This document shows positions 17,780 through 25,772 of a stretch of 27,208 nucleotides of DNA, one piece after another; position 1 is the first letter of the stretch, and each line of letters begins with the position of its first letter. Position numbers and translations under genes: made by a program. This DNA comes from an uncultured Candidatus Melainabacteria bacterium (GTDB lineage Bacteria; Cyanobacteriota; Vampirovibrionia; Gastranaerophilales; Gastranaerophilaceae). The notes below the pieces were generated by a model that saw only the letters and a program-made list of their open reading frames with translations, searched no databases and was not told the DNA's origin. The stretch covers positions 1 to 27,208 of the forward strand of contig CALEJY010000279.1 of the NCBI GenBank assembly GCA_937898445.1, read 5' to 3'.

Positions 17780-18277
17780 CTATTCTTTACCCAATAATTT
17801 TTTTAATTCTGCAATCTGTTCAACGATTGTTTTAGTGTCTGCCCCCTCAAGCATAATATTTTTTTCAACTGCTTCATCTAAAAGAGCATCATATTCTGCC
17901 ATAAGTTCAGCTTCCGTTTTTTCTTCAGGAGCTTTACCTACATTTGTATCTGTTTCACCTTCTTTAGAAGTTTCATCTGTACCTACACCAGTTTCACCTT
18001 CTTGTGGAATTTCATGAACTCCACCATCACCTGCAACAATAACTTCCTCTGTTTTTGTTACATTATCGGTTTGAGGTTCAGAAGCAGAACCTGCTTTACC
18101 ATTGGCATTATCTGCATCCTTTTGCTCATTTGATTTTTTAGAAGTTTCTTCTCCGTTTAATAAAGTTGCCCATGAAGGAACTTTTTCACCTTTGTAATTT
18201 TTAATAATTTCATTCGGCTGAACTAATCCACCATTATAAAAAGCAACTTTTTTAACTTTAAGAGTTAGTTTTTTCAT
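17780..18277 (-). CDS. Phage protein of unknown function with acidic linker
   Basis: The chosen start is ATG at 18277, behind AAAGGAAG, giving 165 aa (MKKLTLKVKKVAFYNGG...); the longer frame to 18352 adds residues with no ribosome site. Residues 1-40 form a small basic beta-rich unit ending in VPSWATLL, a pattern seen in small phage proteins near capsid and tail-adaptor genes. Residues 45-115 are a disordered Glu/Thr/Gly-rich linker, and 118-165 two Leu/Glu-rich helices. The start overlaps the preceding gene by 20 bases, implying coupling, and nine bases separate it from the gp14-like gene. Function unknown; a minor virion or assembly protein is plausible from position only. Confidence 0.75.
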   Translation of the reverse strand: MKKLTLKVKKVAFYNGGLVQPNEIIKNYKGEKVPSWATLLNGEETSKKSNEQKDADNANGKAGSASEPQTDNVTKTEEVIVAGDGGVHEIPQEGETGVGTDETSKEGETDTNVGKAPEEKTEAELMAEYDALLDEAVEKNIMLEGADTKTIVEQIAELKKLLGKE

Positions 18278-18506
18278 TATTAGCTTCTTCCTTTCTATCA
18301 GAACCGTATAAAATTTCTGCGGCACTTTTAATTGCTTTACTTTGTTTTTCAAGTTCAGGAGCTACAAAAGACATAAGCTCTTTATCCTGCTTGATTTCTT
18401 CTGCTCTAATCAATGTTCTAACAGCATCTTTTATTTCCCATTCATCATATTTTGGTTTTTTAGGTTCTTGAGAAACATTGATTTTAATTTCATTATTATC
18501 TTCCAT
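18258..18506 (-). CDS. Small charged protein between cement and ejection genes, 82 aa
   Basis: The ATG at 18506 has AAGGAAA six bases upstream; the longer in-frame reading begins with TTG at 18527 and has no ribosome site, so the shorter form is preferred. The product is a highly charged helical protein (EWEIKDAVRTLIRAEEIK, then PELEKQSKAIKSAAEILYG) with an Asn/Glu/Lys tail. No family is recognised with confidence. It follows the cement-gene terminator, so it is either a read-through gene or has its own weak promoter. Its 3' end overlaps the next start. Confidence 0.72.
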   Translation of the reverse strand: MEDNNEIKINVSQEPKKPKYDEWEIKDAVRTLIRAEEIKQDKELMSFVAPELEKQSKAIKSAAEILYGSDRKEEANNEKTNS

Positions 18507-18541
18507 TTTCGTTTCCTTAAATTTCAAAAACTGCTATAAAA

Positions 18542-18569
18542 TGGATGCAGATTTTTACACCTGCATCCA
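18542..18569 (-). terminator. Intrinsic-type terminator after the cement gene
   Basis: A perfect 9-bp inverted repeat, TGGATGCAG and CTGCATCCA, with a 10-base loop, lies nine bases past the cement-gene stop. On the minus strand the stem is followed by TTTTAT. The short U-run suggests a leaky terminator that would lower expression of the downstream tail genes relative to capsid and cement. Confidence 0.65.
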
Positions 18570-18577
18570 CAAATCAA

Positions 18578-18991
18578 TTACATATTTTGATATGAATTAT
18601 CAACAGCATCAACAATTCCTGCTGTAATTTTGCCGGTTGTAGGAGCTGTACCAGTAACTGTGTAGTACAATCTCATAAAACCTTCATTTCCTGCCGGAAC
18701 TGATTTAATAGGAAATTTTTTACCTGCCTTCAAATCAGCAAGAAGCAATGTTGCTTCAACTAATGTTTTAGCACTTGAAAAGGCTTCATTATCATCAGTT
18801 TGTACACCGACTTTCAAAGAAGTTAAGTTATCAAAATCTTCAACAACTTGTATTAGCAAAGGAATATCTTTGCCAAAAGCAATTTCATTTAACTTACCAT
18901 TGCTTTTTGACATTTCAATAACATTTGTAGATGCAGCATTTGCTGTAATTGCTTGTGCATCTGAAAATATCGCTTGACTATCTAATCTCAT
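18578..18991 (-). CDS. Bbp16-family capsid cement protein
   Basis: A 137-aa protein with AAAGGAAA before ATG. It follows the Bbp16 pattern closely: MRLDSQAIFSDAQAITANAA, STNVIEMS, a beta-strand stretch with GVQTDDNEAFSSAKTL, then PAGNEGFMRLYYTVTGTAPT and GKITAGIVDAV. Members of this family decorate and stabilise the capsid lattice in Bordetella phage BPP-1 relatives and are made at levels matching the capsid protein. It sits directly downstream of the major capsid gene, the conserved pairing, with a large stem-loop between the two. Confidence 0.88.
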   Translation of the reverse strand: MRLDSQAIFSDAQAITANAASTNVIEMSKSNGKLNEIAFGKDIPLLIQVVEDFDNLTSLKVGVQTDDNEAFSSAKTLVEATLLLADLKAGKKFPIKSVPAGNEGFMRLYYTVTGTAPTTGKITAGIVDAVDNSYQNM

Positions 18992-19027
18992 AATTTTATT
19001 TCCTTTCGATTTCTTGTAATATCAAAA

Positions 19028-19114
19028 TGAGCATTTTGCGAACTGTGAGCAGAGGATGAAAGGCGAAAGCCGTATCCGTTTATTGCGAACAGTTCAAGAT
19101 AGAGAAAATGCTCA
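19028..19114 (-). other. Large multi-stem hairpin between capsid and cement genes
   Basis: Nested inverted repeats: TGAGCATTTT (19028-19037) with AAAATGCTCA (19105-19114), GAACTGT (19040-19046) with ACAGTTC (19089-19095), GGAT (19054-19057) with ATCC (19074-19077), and GGC/GCC closing a 4-base loop (19062-19071). This makes an 87-base element in the 148-base gap after the capsid stop. The minus strand continues with TTTTGATATT, so partial termination, RNase processing or 3'-end protection of the capsid message is plausible. Confidence 0.7.
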
Positions 19115-19139
19115 AAACTCTTATCGACAACAGTTAAGA

Positions 19140-20138
19140 CTATTGAACTCTTGCTTCTGTATTAAGAATTTCAGAACAAGATTTAATAGGAATGCCCAAG
19201 AATTTAACAATAGGCTTTCCACCTACTTCATCAAGAGTTAAGTTTCTATTTGCTTTATCAAGTGCTTGTTTATGCAATGCAGTTCTAATTTCTTTGTTTG
19301 CGTAAATTACAGTCTTACCATTGACAGCATGTTCTTCAATTCTGTAATAAGCATCAATCATCAAATCAATTAATTTTGCAGCATTTGAAGTTTTTAAATC
19401 AGAAACATCAATATTAGCAATACGAGCTGATGAACGATAATTTCTTACACAAAGACCTAAATCCCAAGAAAAATAATCTCTGTATGCTTCATAGTTTCTA
19501 CCCTGTGCATCTTGAACCGTTACTTGACCTTTATCTTCTCTTTGAAGTCCTGCTTTAGAACCTTTTGGATAAATAAGGTGAGTGTGTCTATCACCCCAAG
19601 TTACAAAGTAGATGGAAGTATTATCATCTCCTGTACCACCACCATCAATTACCTGATAACCTAATTCGCCATCAACATTTGAAATTTTGTTGTAACGAGT
19701 TGCTAAACCATCAAATGCAGAAGCATTTTTATCTTTGCAACCATAGAAGATATTTGTTTTTGCAGTTTTATTCATACCCTGAATGTGAGCTTCTGCTTCA
19801 TTTAATCTGAATTGAGCTGTATTTCCGTTAATATCTGCCAATTTTTTATCAACTTCTGAATAATCATCAAGCATTGAAGTAGTATCTGTTACAGGAGTAT
19901 AATCACCTTTTTGACATTCTACGCCTTGATAGAATTGTCTGAATTGAGGAGCAGGTAAACCATTTCTTACAGTTGTTTTGTGATGAGTTCCTTCATTACA
20001 TTCAACTGCAATCGCATCTTCCAAAATCGCATTTGATGTTACAAACAAATCAATAATTGCTGCTGTAACTTTACCATCACCTTCCATTTGTGAATACATG
20101 TCTTTCAATGTTAAAAAGTTTTTTCCGATTGTTGCCAT
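19140..20138 (-). CDS. Major capsid protein (Bbp17-like)
   Basis: The start chosen is ATG at 20138 (MATIGKNFLTLKDMYSQ), nine bases after AAAGGG; the frame can extend to a TTG at 20156, and an ATG at 20144 sits too close to the ribosome site. The 332-aa product has HK97-like capsid features of the BPP-1 Bbp17 group: an N-terminal helix, NGLPAPQFRQFYQGVECQKG, a glycine-rich strand region, ATRYNKIS, and a late domain with NGKTVIYANKEIRTALHKQA and FLGIPIKSC. It is flanked by scaffold upstream and Bbp16-type cement downstream, which fixes the assignment. High expression is expected. Confidence 0.9.
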   Translation of the reverse strand: MATIGKNFLTLKDMYSQMEGDGKVTAAIIDLFVTSNAILEDAIAVECNEGTHHKTTVRNGLPAPQFRQFYQGVECQKGDYTPVTDTTSMLDDYSEVDKKLADINGNTAQFRLNEAEAHIQGMNKTAKTNIFYGCKDKNASAFDGLATRYNKISNVDGELGYQVIDGGGTGDDNTSIYFVTWGDRHTHLIYPKGSKAGLQREDKGQVTVQDAQGRNYEAYRDYFSWDLGLCVRNYRSSARIANIDVSDLKTSNAAKLIDLMIDAYYRIEEHAVNGKTVIYANKEIRTALHKQALDKANRNLTLDEVGGKPIVKFLGIPIKSCSEILNTEARVQ

Positions 20139-20193
20139 AATCATTTTCCCTTTCAAAATTTTACTAATACTTTTTTATTACCATTGTTTTTAA

Positions 20194-20919
20194 TTAGTTC
20201 GCACCATATAAAACACTTGCGACATCTGTTGAACCTGATGGAGTTTTTGTTTGATAAATTTTATCATCACCAACAAGTTCACCAAGTTTATGAAACATCT
20301 TGATAATTGCAGGGTGGTAATTAAGCCCTGTATCAGCAAGAGCAGCTTTTACATCATCAGTTGCAAAAGCCGTATAGCCTTTATCGGCTACATCAAGATA
20401 TGCGTTCATTTTTGTTTTATCGCCACCACCAAGTTCTGCATCTGTATTCATAGCTTGTTTGAATTGAGCCACTTTAGCTTGTTGATATTGCTTTATCATA
20501 TTAGGCAATTCTGCCCCCTGTTTTTGAGCAAGTCTAATACCAAACTCCATGTACTTATTCGCTTGAGCTTGCGACAAATTAGTTTCCTTGTTAAGTGCAT
20601 CAAACTCTTTGAGCATATCTTTGTCATATTCAAATTCATCAGGAAGTTTAACATCTTTGTAATCGTAAACTTCAGGAGCACCGTAAATACCTTTATCATC
20701 AGTATTTTTATTTTCTTTTCCATCTGTTCCTTCTGCAGATTTACCTTTTTCAGCATCATCACCATCTGCATTTGAACCGTCATTATTTTGTCCTAATCCT
20801 GCATTAAGATTTTCTTCACCTTCTGCACCTGCATTTTGAGCACCGTCATTAACATTACCTTCTTGACCTGCTCCGGTATTCAAGTTTTCATTTCCTAATT
20901 GTTCATTGTTTTCTGCCAT
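20194..20919 (-). CDS. Capsid scaffold protein
   Basis: A 241-aa protein with AAGGAG ten bases before ATG. The first 75 residues are Asn/Gly/Asp/Glu-rich and probably disordered; then come YDYKDVKLPDEFEYD and a helical part (LSQAQANKYMEFGIRLAQKQ, PNMIKQYQQAKVAQFKQAM). The end, HPAIIKMFHKLGELVGDDKI then VASVLYGAN, matches the C-terminus usual for podovirus scaffolds, which contacts the capsid protein. Low-complexity acidic start, helical body and position between portal and capsid are the diagnostic set. Its start overlaps the Bbp19-like gene by 25 bases. Confidence 0.88.
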   Translation of the reverse strand: MAENNEQLGNENLNTGAGQEGNVNDGAQNAGAEGEENLNAGLGQNNDGSNADGDDAEKGKSAEGTDGKENKNTDDKGIYGAPEVYDYKDVKLPDEFEYDKDMLKEFDALNKETNLSQAQANKYMEFGIRLAQKQGAELPNMIKQYQQAKVAQFKQAMNTDAELGGGDKTKMNAYLDVADKGYTAFATDDVKAALADTGLNYHPAIIKMFHKLGELVGDDKIYQTKTPSGSTDVASVLYGAN

Positions 20920-21167
20920 TTGTCGTTACTCCTTCTTTCTTGTATTTCTGTATATTTCTTAAAATTATTTTGTCTTATGAGTTCAAGAATAAATTCACCC
21001 TGCTCTCTTTTTATGACCTTTTCTATATTCTGTAATTTGCCATCAGAGAATTGAATTTTTGTTGTGAAAGTTCCAAATTCTTCAAGTAAAAAATAGATAA
21101 AATCTAATCCATCAGATGAATTTGCAACATTTATAATCATGTTTTCTATATCTTTATCACTTGCCAT
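20895..21167 (-). CDS. Bbp19-like small protein
   Basis: A 90-aa protein whose ATG overlaps the portal stop by one base (TAATG), a sign of translational coupling. The pattern NSSDGLDFIYFLLEEFGTF, then REQGEFILELIRQ, then KKYTEIQERR resembles Bbp19-type proteins of BPP-1 relatives, encoded between portal and scaffold. Their role in the virion or in assembly is not settled. Family placement rests on length, position and a loose motif match. Its end runs 25 bases into the scaffold gene. Confidence 0.68.
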   Translation of the reverse strand: MASDKDIENMIINVANSSDGLDFIYFLLEEFGTFTTKIQFSDGKLQNIEKVIKREQGEFILELIRQNNFKKYTEIQERRSNDKWQKTMNN

Positions 21168-22825
21168 TAACCCATTCCTAACCTTTTCAATAATTCAGCA
21201 CCATAACTATCGCTACCACCTATGTTTTTAATCATTTCAGAACCTGCTTGCAGTTGCTGCATTTGTTCTGCTTGAGCTTGTTTTTCTGCTTGTTGCTGTC
21301 TAAGAGCTTCAAGTTCTTCATTAGGAGCAATCTGATTAGGGTCGATATTAGCGAAATCTGCATAATCATCAATCATTTTTTCGCCCTTAATTTTTTTAAT
21401 AAGAACTGGATCTACGGCTTGAGCCATATTGGCAGTAAATGTAATAAATCTTTCCATTGAAGAAATATTTTGAGCCTTCATTGCTTGAGCAAGAGTTGAA
21501 ATAAATTCAATTTCAATTTCTTCACCTTCTAATTCTTGAGGAACTTCAGGAAGAATACCTGCTTCCATTTCTGTATAAAACAACCAATCAAGAATTTGTT
21601 TTAATGCAGTATGAATTTGTTCTAATAATGGTGAAAGAAGCACAAGTTTTTCTTCTTTCAATTCATTAACTTCCGTTGCAGTTCTGCCACGTTCAGCAGT
21701 ATTCAAAATCATTGCAAACAAATCATTATAAAAAATTGATTTTATATTTTCTCTAAGTTCTGCAATAATATTTTTCAATTCCAATACTTGAGGATTAACT
21801 TCATGTATTGGTCTTATTCCTGCCCCATTATCACCATCTTCATTAAAGAAGCCTGGATTATCAGAAAGTCTTTTATTTTTCAAACTTGCTGAACCCTGAT
21901 AAGCAGGTGAAACCATTTTTTTAACAGCTTTACCAAGTTCTTTAATCATTGACATAAGTTGTTTTGCATCAGGTAAAGCATAAATACCACAACCTTTTGA
22001 TGGGTACGCATCTTCACCATTGCAACTTGCTTCAAAAACAACATAAGGAAATTTATCAAAACCTGCTTTTTTCAAGAATGATGTAGTTCCATTGCCAACT
22101 TCATAAGTAACAGATATAAATTTCTTTTGAGCTGATATAGGTGAACCTTCTTTGTATTCCCTATTAGGCTCTACAAAATGAACGATTTCAAACATATCAT
22201 TAGGTCTAGCTTTATAAACTTGTTGAACTGCATCAGAACAATTTTCTAATCCGTATCTTTCAACAAGATTTTTTGCACTTTCCATATAGTTACGACAAAC
22301 AGTATCAACAACACCTCTGCCATCTTTTGAATAGTAGTACGAACCGATTGGCAGAACTTTGAAATTTGCAACATTTTCATAATCTTTTTCCATTGCCATA
22401 CAAGAAAAAAGAAATACTCCAAGTTGCTCATAGACTTCCGGAAGAAGCTGATAAAAATTTGATGCGTACAAAATTTTTCTTGATAATTCTGCTTGATTAG
22501 AACACCAAAGTTTAGCAGCATAACTCATTTTATTTTTCTTGTTATCTCTGTTCATTATGCCAGTTTTAAACCATCTTCTAGTCGGTGAAGTTGCACCAGT
22601 CATCATACCTGATGCAAAGTTTCTAACAGCAATAAATGTCGTACTATCAAGAATTTTCTTGCTTTTTACATGAGGTTTATTGATATTTCTAGCAATAAAT
22701 CTTACTGCATTAGGAGCAAAATAATCAGCCAAATCTTGCAAATCAGGTTTAATCTGATCGAAAATATTTTTTAATTCTGCTCTTCTTTGTTCAAAATACT
22801 TTTTATCGTACTTTACATTTTCCAT
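21167..22825 (-). CDS. Portal protein (T7 gp8-like head-tail connector)
   Basis: A 552-aa protein with AAGGA before ATG. It carries the head-tail connector signature: an N-terminal helix (YFEQRRAELKNIFDQIKPDL), FASGMMTGATSPTRRWFKTG, the stretch ending MAMEKD, VFEASCNGEDAYPSKGCGIY, and RGRTATEVNELKEEK in the stem/wing region. The last 40 residues are Gln/Ala-rich (RQQQAEKQAQAEQMQQLQAG) and probably form the barrel helix. Twelve copies would form the packaging ring at one vertex. It is preceded by the 68-aa protein and terminase, and followed by the Bbp19-like gene. Confidence 0.93.
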   Translation of the reverse strand: MENVKYDKKYFEQRRAELKNIFDQIKPDLQDLADYFAPNAVRFIARNINKPHVKSKKILDSTTFIAVRNFASGMMTGATSPTRRWFKTGIMNRDNKKNKMSYAAKLWCSNQAELSRKILYASNFYQLLPEVYEQLGVFLFSCMAMEKDYENVANFKVLPIGSYYYSKDGRGVVDTVCRNYMESAKNLVERYGLENCSDAVQQVYKARPNDMFEIVHFVEPNREYKEGSPISAQKKFISVTYEVGNGTTSFLKKAGFDKFPYVVFEASCNGEDAYPSKGCGIYALPDAKQLMSMIKELGKAVKKMVSPAYQGSASLKNKRLSDNPGFFNEDGDNGAGIRPIHEVNPQVLELKNIIAELRENIKSIFYNDLFAMILNTAERGRTATEVNELKEEKLVLLSPLLEQIHTALKQILDWLFYTEMEAGILPEVPQELEGEEIEIEFISTLAQAMKAQNISSMERFITFTANMAQAVDPVLIKKIKGEKMIDDYADFANIDPNQIAPNEELEALRQQQAEKQAQAEQMQQLQAGSEMIKNIGGSDSYGAELLKRLGMG

Positions 22826-22859
22826 TATTCATTCCTTATTTTCGGTATTATTACCAATA

Positions 22860-22908
22860 GGCTGATATGTAACTTCAAAACCAATTTGTAAATTTGCCAA
22901 TATCAGCC
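22860..22908 (-). other. Inverted repeat upstream of the portal gene
   Basis: GGCTGATAT (22860-22868) and ATATCAGCC (22900-22908) pair perfectly over 9 bp around a 31-base AT-rich loop in the 107-base gap before the portal start. The portal Shine-Dalgarno lies outside the stem. A smaller stem, CTAC/GTAG, sits at 22919-22930 just past the stop of the 68-aa gene. With a long loop and no U-run it looks more like an mRNA structure or protein-binding site than a terminator. Confidence 0.5.
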
Positions 22909-22932
22909 GTCAATATATCTACGTGCGTAGCA

Positions 22933-23139
22933 CTATTCACCTAATAATTCTTTTTTCTGTGTTGTTGCAGTATCACCTAAACCTCTTGCAGAAGTTTTTG
23001 TATCACGACCTGCAAGAGCAGCAGTTTTGTTTCTTGTATTTGTTGATGCTTTTGAAACACTTGCATCAGCATAAGTTGGAGCTGCAACATCTTCTTTTGT
23101 AGAACTGTTTACACTCGGCATTTTAGGAGTTGAACACAT
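22933..23139 (-). CDS. Conserved small phage protein between terminase and portal, 68 aa
   Basis: The gene has GGGGAAA seven bases before ATG and ends with TAG. The product has a Cys-Ser-Thr-Pro start (MCSTPKMPSV), an APTYADASVSKA block, and AALAGRDTKTSARGLGD followed by a short KKELLGE tail. This combination recurs in small proteins next to podovirus portal and terminase genes; their function is not known. The product is likely disordered, with no membrane segment. It follows TerL by 29 bases. Confidence 0.75.
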   Translation of the reverse strand: MCSTPKMPSVNSSTKEDVAAPTYADASVSKASTNTRNKTAALAGRDTKTSARGLGDTATTQKKELLGE

Positions 23140-23168
23140 TTTATATTTCCCCTTTCTTTATTTGTTCA

Positions 23169-24518
23169 CTAATCAAACGGATTAAAGTCTGAATTGATAT
23201 AAGAAGATGAACTCTTTTGCATCTTTGCAGTAAATAGATGAGAATGATATGTAATTGCATAAATTGCCATCATTAAGGTATCTGCAAAGTCAGGACTTTC
23301 AGCCTGTTCTTTTCTTATTTCTTTTTTGTTTTGAATAAAATTTAATCCGTTAGGTTTAAAATCTCTTTTAATATATTCAAGCTGCCTAATTGTATTTTCA
23401 CAACGCAACTTCAACCAACCATTATCAATAAATTCTTTTACTGCAATATAACCATCTGCTCTTGCATTTCCACAAGCCAAATTCTTTGCAGAACCTGCTC
23501 CTCTAAAACCTATCGCATCATCAATAGATTTTTTAACACTCACCCAAATCGGATAACCAAGTCCATCAGCATCAATGATTAAAATATCAGGTTTCCAAAT
23601 ACTATAAAAATTAACTATCTTACCTTTTGTAATATCAGTATCAGGTTCAGCCCAAGTAACAGTTTGAGTTTCTTCCCAAGATGTCATGGTCTTTTGCTCT
23701 AATAATTTTGCTACACATAAATCACCACCTGATGCAGACAAGTCCACAGCCATCACTTTATTTTCAGGATGATTTTCTTTATTAAATACAATATCAACTG
23801 CATACTGAACTTTATCTGATGATAAAAGATAATCGCTTGCTTGAGCCAACGGATAACCAAGCCAAATATGTTCATAATCTTTTATATTTTTTGCTTTCTG
23901 AACTTCTGCTTCATGTTTCATTGCTTCATTCAGAAACGGATTATCAAAGTAGTTGATATTTATATGTAAACAATCTTCACGACCAACACAGAATTTATAA
24001 ACTGCATCATTCCGAACAAATCTGTTCATTGTGAAAATTATTTTAGCATTTGTTTTTCTGATAATTGTAGGAACAACAATATCAAGTGTAGGTTTTGTAA
24101 TTGCTTGAGCTTCATCAATCCAAAGAATATCAACATCATCAAGACCTTTAATTGATACTGAACCTTGTTCTCTAAATCCCTGAAAGAAAATTCTTGAACC
24201 AGTTTTTCTATGAACAAGTTCTTTATCGGATATTTTCCAATCAAGATTATTTTTGTTTACTAAACCATCAAAAACAGATTTTACTGAATTTTCGATAGAC
24301 TTCTGAATTTCACGACCACAGCAGACTTTGATTTTTCTTTTTTCACCGATATATAAAATCCATCTTGCAATAACTTGTGTTTTTCCTGAACCTCTGCCAC
24401 CTTCAAGAAGAAAGTACAAATATTTGTTAAATTCAGTTATTACAGGATAAAGTTTTGGTGGACATTGAAGCATAGCAGGAACAACAAGAGAATTATTGTT
24501 GCTAACTATTTTCTTCAT
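23169..24518 (-). CDS. terL: Terminase large subunit (ATPase/nuclease)
   Basis: A 449-aa DNA-packaging motor of the Terminase_3 (PBSX) type. Walker A is GGRGSGKT (residues 40-47). Walker B is ILWIDEAQ, with D135-E136 as metal ligand and catalytic carboxylate. The C-terminal RNase H-like nuclease shows its acidic residues near 258 (MAVDLSASGGD), 314 (ILIIDADGLG) and 409 (SPDFADTLMMAIYA). Start at ATG 24518 with GAGGAAG upstream, 17 bases inside the small-subunit gene, so the two are probably translationally coupled. It cuts concatemeric DNA and drives it through the portal. Confidence 0.95.
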   Translation of the reverse strand: MKKIVSNNNSLVVPAMLQCPPKLYPVITEFNKYLYFLLEGGRGSGKTQVIARWILYIGEKRKIKVCCGREIQKSIENSVKSVFDGLVNKNNLDWKISDKELVHRKTGSRIFFQGFREQGSVSIKGLDDVDILWIDEAQAITKPTLDIVVPTIIRKTNAKIIFTMNRFVRNDAVYKFCVGREDCLHININYFDNPFLNEAMKHEAEVQKAKNIKDYEHIWLGYPLAQASDYLLSSDKVQYAVDIVFNKENHPENKVMAVDLSASGGDLCVAKLLEQKTMTSWEETQTVTWAEPDTDITKGKIVNFYSIWKPDILIIDADGLGYPIWVSVKKSIDDAIGFRGAGSAKNLACGNARADGYIAVKEFIDNGWLKLRCENTIRQLEYIKRDFKPNGLNFIQNKKEIRKEQAESPDFADTLMMAIYAITYHSHLFTAKMQKSSSSYINSDFNPFD

Positions 24519-24996
24519 TGACTACTTCCTCACCGATATTTAAAACAAGTTCTTCACCATTCACAAAAACAGAAGGCATTTGAGTTACATTGCCTGAATG
24601 AATAATCTGATCTTTTAGCAAACCACAAACTTTTGCTTTGTTTTCATCAGCCTTTATCGCAGCAGCAACATTGGGATTGCCCTGTTTATCTTTACATTCA
24701 AGAGCAATTAGTTTCAATTCCTCACAATCATTAAAATAATCAACTGCCGTATAATTTAATTTTTCTTGAACAACTTTTGCAGTATTTTGTCTGTAATACT
24801 CTAACCATAGGGTTATCTTAGGGTTTTTGAAGAATTTACTAGCTTCAACATATATTGATGCTGCTTTCATATTGGAACAATTATAAGCATAACGATATGC
24901 TTCACTCTTTTTATAACCATTAGTGAAGTATTGTTTTATGCAGCAATGCTCTTTTTCTGTTAATTTTGGTAAATCTTCTGGTCTAATTTCTGTCAT
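24502..24996 (-). CDS. terS: Terminase small subunit
   Basis: The ATG at 24996 (MTEIRPEDLPKL) is chosen; the frame can extend four residues to a TTG at 25008. The ribosome site is modest (GGGTG). The 164-aa protein has the usual DNA-binding N-terminus: LTEKEHCCIKQYFTNGYKKS, EAYRYAYNCSNMKAASIYVE, ASKFFKNPKITLWLEYY. This is followed by a helical oligomerisation region (KLNYTAVDYFNDCEELKLIA) and an acidic tail. It recognises the phage packaging site and hands DNA to TerL. Its 3' end overlaps terL by 17 bases. Confidence 0.9.
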   Translation of the reverse strand: MTEIRPEDLPKLTEKEHCCIKQYFTNGYKKSEAYRYAYNCSNMKAASIYVEASKFFKNPKITLWLEYYRQNTAKVVQEKLNYTAVDYFNDCEELKLIALECKDKQGNPNVAAAIKADENKAKVCGLLKDQIIHSGNVTQMPSVFVNGEELVLNIGEEVVNEENS

Positions 24997-25030
24997 GTAA
25001 GCACCCAAAATAAAGTGATTATCAGCATTG

Positions 25031-25068
25031 AATTAATTAAATACCGATAACCAATGAAATTAATTAAA
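25031..25068. repeat. Short direct repeat before the terminase genes
   Basis: AATTAATTAAA occurs at 25031-25041 and 25058-25068, starting 27 bases apart, in the 83-base gap between the 132-aa gene and terS. In AT-rich DNA two copies may be chance, but the spacing and the promoter-like position make a regulator site possible. Confidence 0.3.
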
Positions 25069-25079
25069 CTATCCGAGTT

Positions 25080-25478
25080 TTAATTTAGAGTTTTAATTTC
25101 TTTGACAAGTTCAGAGTTTCCAAAATTATCACTTCTGTACTGTCTAATTGCAACTACTTCACCTTTTTTGTTGCGTACTTCCCTGTTATCTCCATAAGTC
25201 CAACCAAACGGTTTTCCTTTTTTGCTATAAATTAATTCTTGCCTAGTGTATAAAACACGCTTTCTTTCATTTTGAATAATCTTTTCAGCTCTCAAACCTG
25301 ATTGCGTATCTACATACACTTTGAAATCTATTTTTCTTTTCTCAATAAGACTAACAACAGTTTTACCTTTTGGAGTTCTGCCTAATAGCAATTTTCTTTC
25401 ATTGAAATCTTTTGTATCTTCTAAAAACCAAATATCAAAAGGTCGTATTTCAATATTGGAAAATTTTATTCTATTCAT
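25080..25478 (-). CDS. Unknown protein at the head of the structural gene run
   Basis: The ATG at 25478, with AGAGGG five bases upstream, gives 132 aa; the frame extends one codon to a TTG. The product is basic, without membrane segments, and looks like a small mixed alpha/beta protein: IRPFDIWFLEDTKDF, ERKLLLGRTPKGKTVVSLIE, VLYTRQELIYSKKGK, then GEVVAIRQYRSDNFGNSELV. No family is recognised. It is the first gene of the left-reading structural run, after 600 bases of noncoding DNA, so the late promoter should lie just upstream. A role in packaging or late control would fit the position only. Confidence 0.72.
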   Translation of the reverse strand: MNRIKFSNIEIRPFDIWFLEDTKDFNERKLLLGRTPKGKTVVSLIEKRKIDFKVYVDTQSGLRAEKIIQNERKRVLYTRQELIYSKKGKPFGWTYGDNREVRNKKGEVVAIRQYRSDNFGNSELVKEIKTLN

Positions 25479-25734
25479 CAAAACCCTCTTAAAACTGCAT
25501 AGTTAATCTTATTTCACCAATTACTACTCGTTATGTTTATGCTTCCCAGCTCAATGTCCCCATTGAAAAACATACATTTCATAATCTGTTTTCAAATCTA
25601 AACGAAGTTTTTCAAAATGTAAATATTTTTAAATTGATTTAATTTAATTTAATTGATTAAAAATTTAGTAGCAAAATCAACTCCCACACAACTTTTCAGC
25701 AAGTTTACATTTTTTAATATTTAATTTTAAATAC

Positions 25735-25763
25735 TTGACAAATTTTCAACAATCATTTTATTT
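25735..25763 (+). promoter_or_regulatory. Plus-strand sigma70-type promoter
   Basis: TTGACA at 25735-25740 is a consensus -35. Seventeen bases on is TTATTT (25758-25763), a weak -10. Alternatives for the -10 lie a few bases either side, for example TATAAG at 25764, which is too far. It points away from the structural genes, into the 30-aa ORF and terminator described next. Confidence 0.5.
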
Positions 25764-25772
25764 TATAAGCTG

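Noticed and set aside
20139..20156. Longer start for the capsid protein
   Set aside because: The codon at 20156 is TTG and the AAAGGG ribosome site lies inside the extension, at the correct distance from ATG 20138.
20251..20775. A 174-aa plus-strand frame over the scaffold gene
   Set aside because: It is antisense to the scaffold, lacks a Shine-Dalgarno, and its Cys/Phe/Ile-rich product is typical of a shadow frame.
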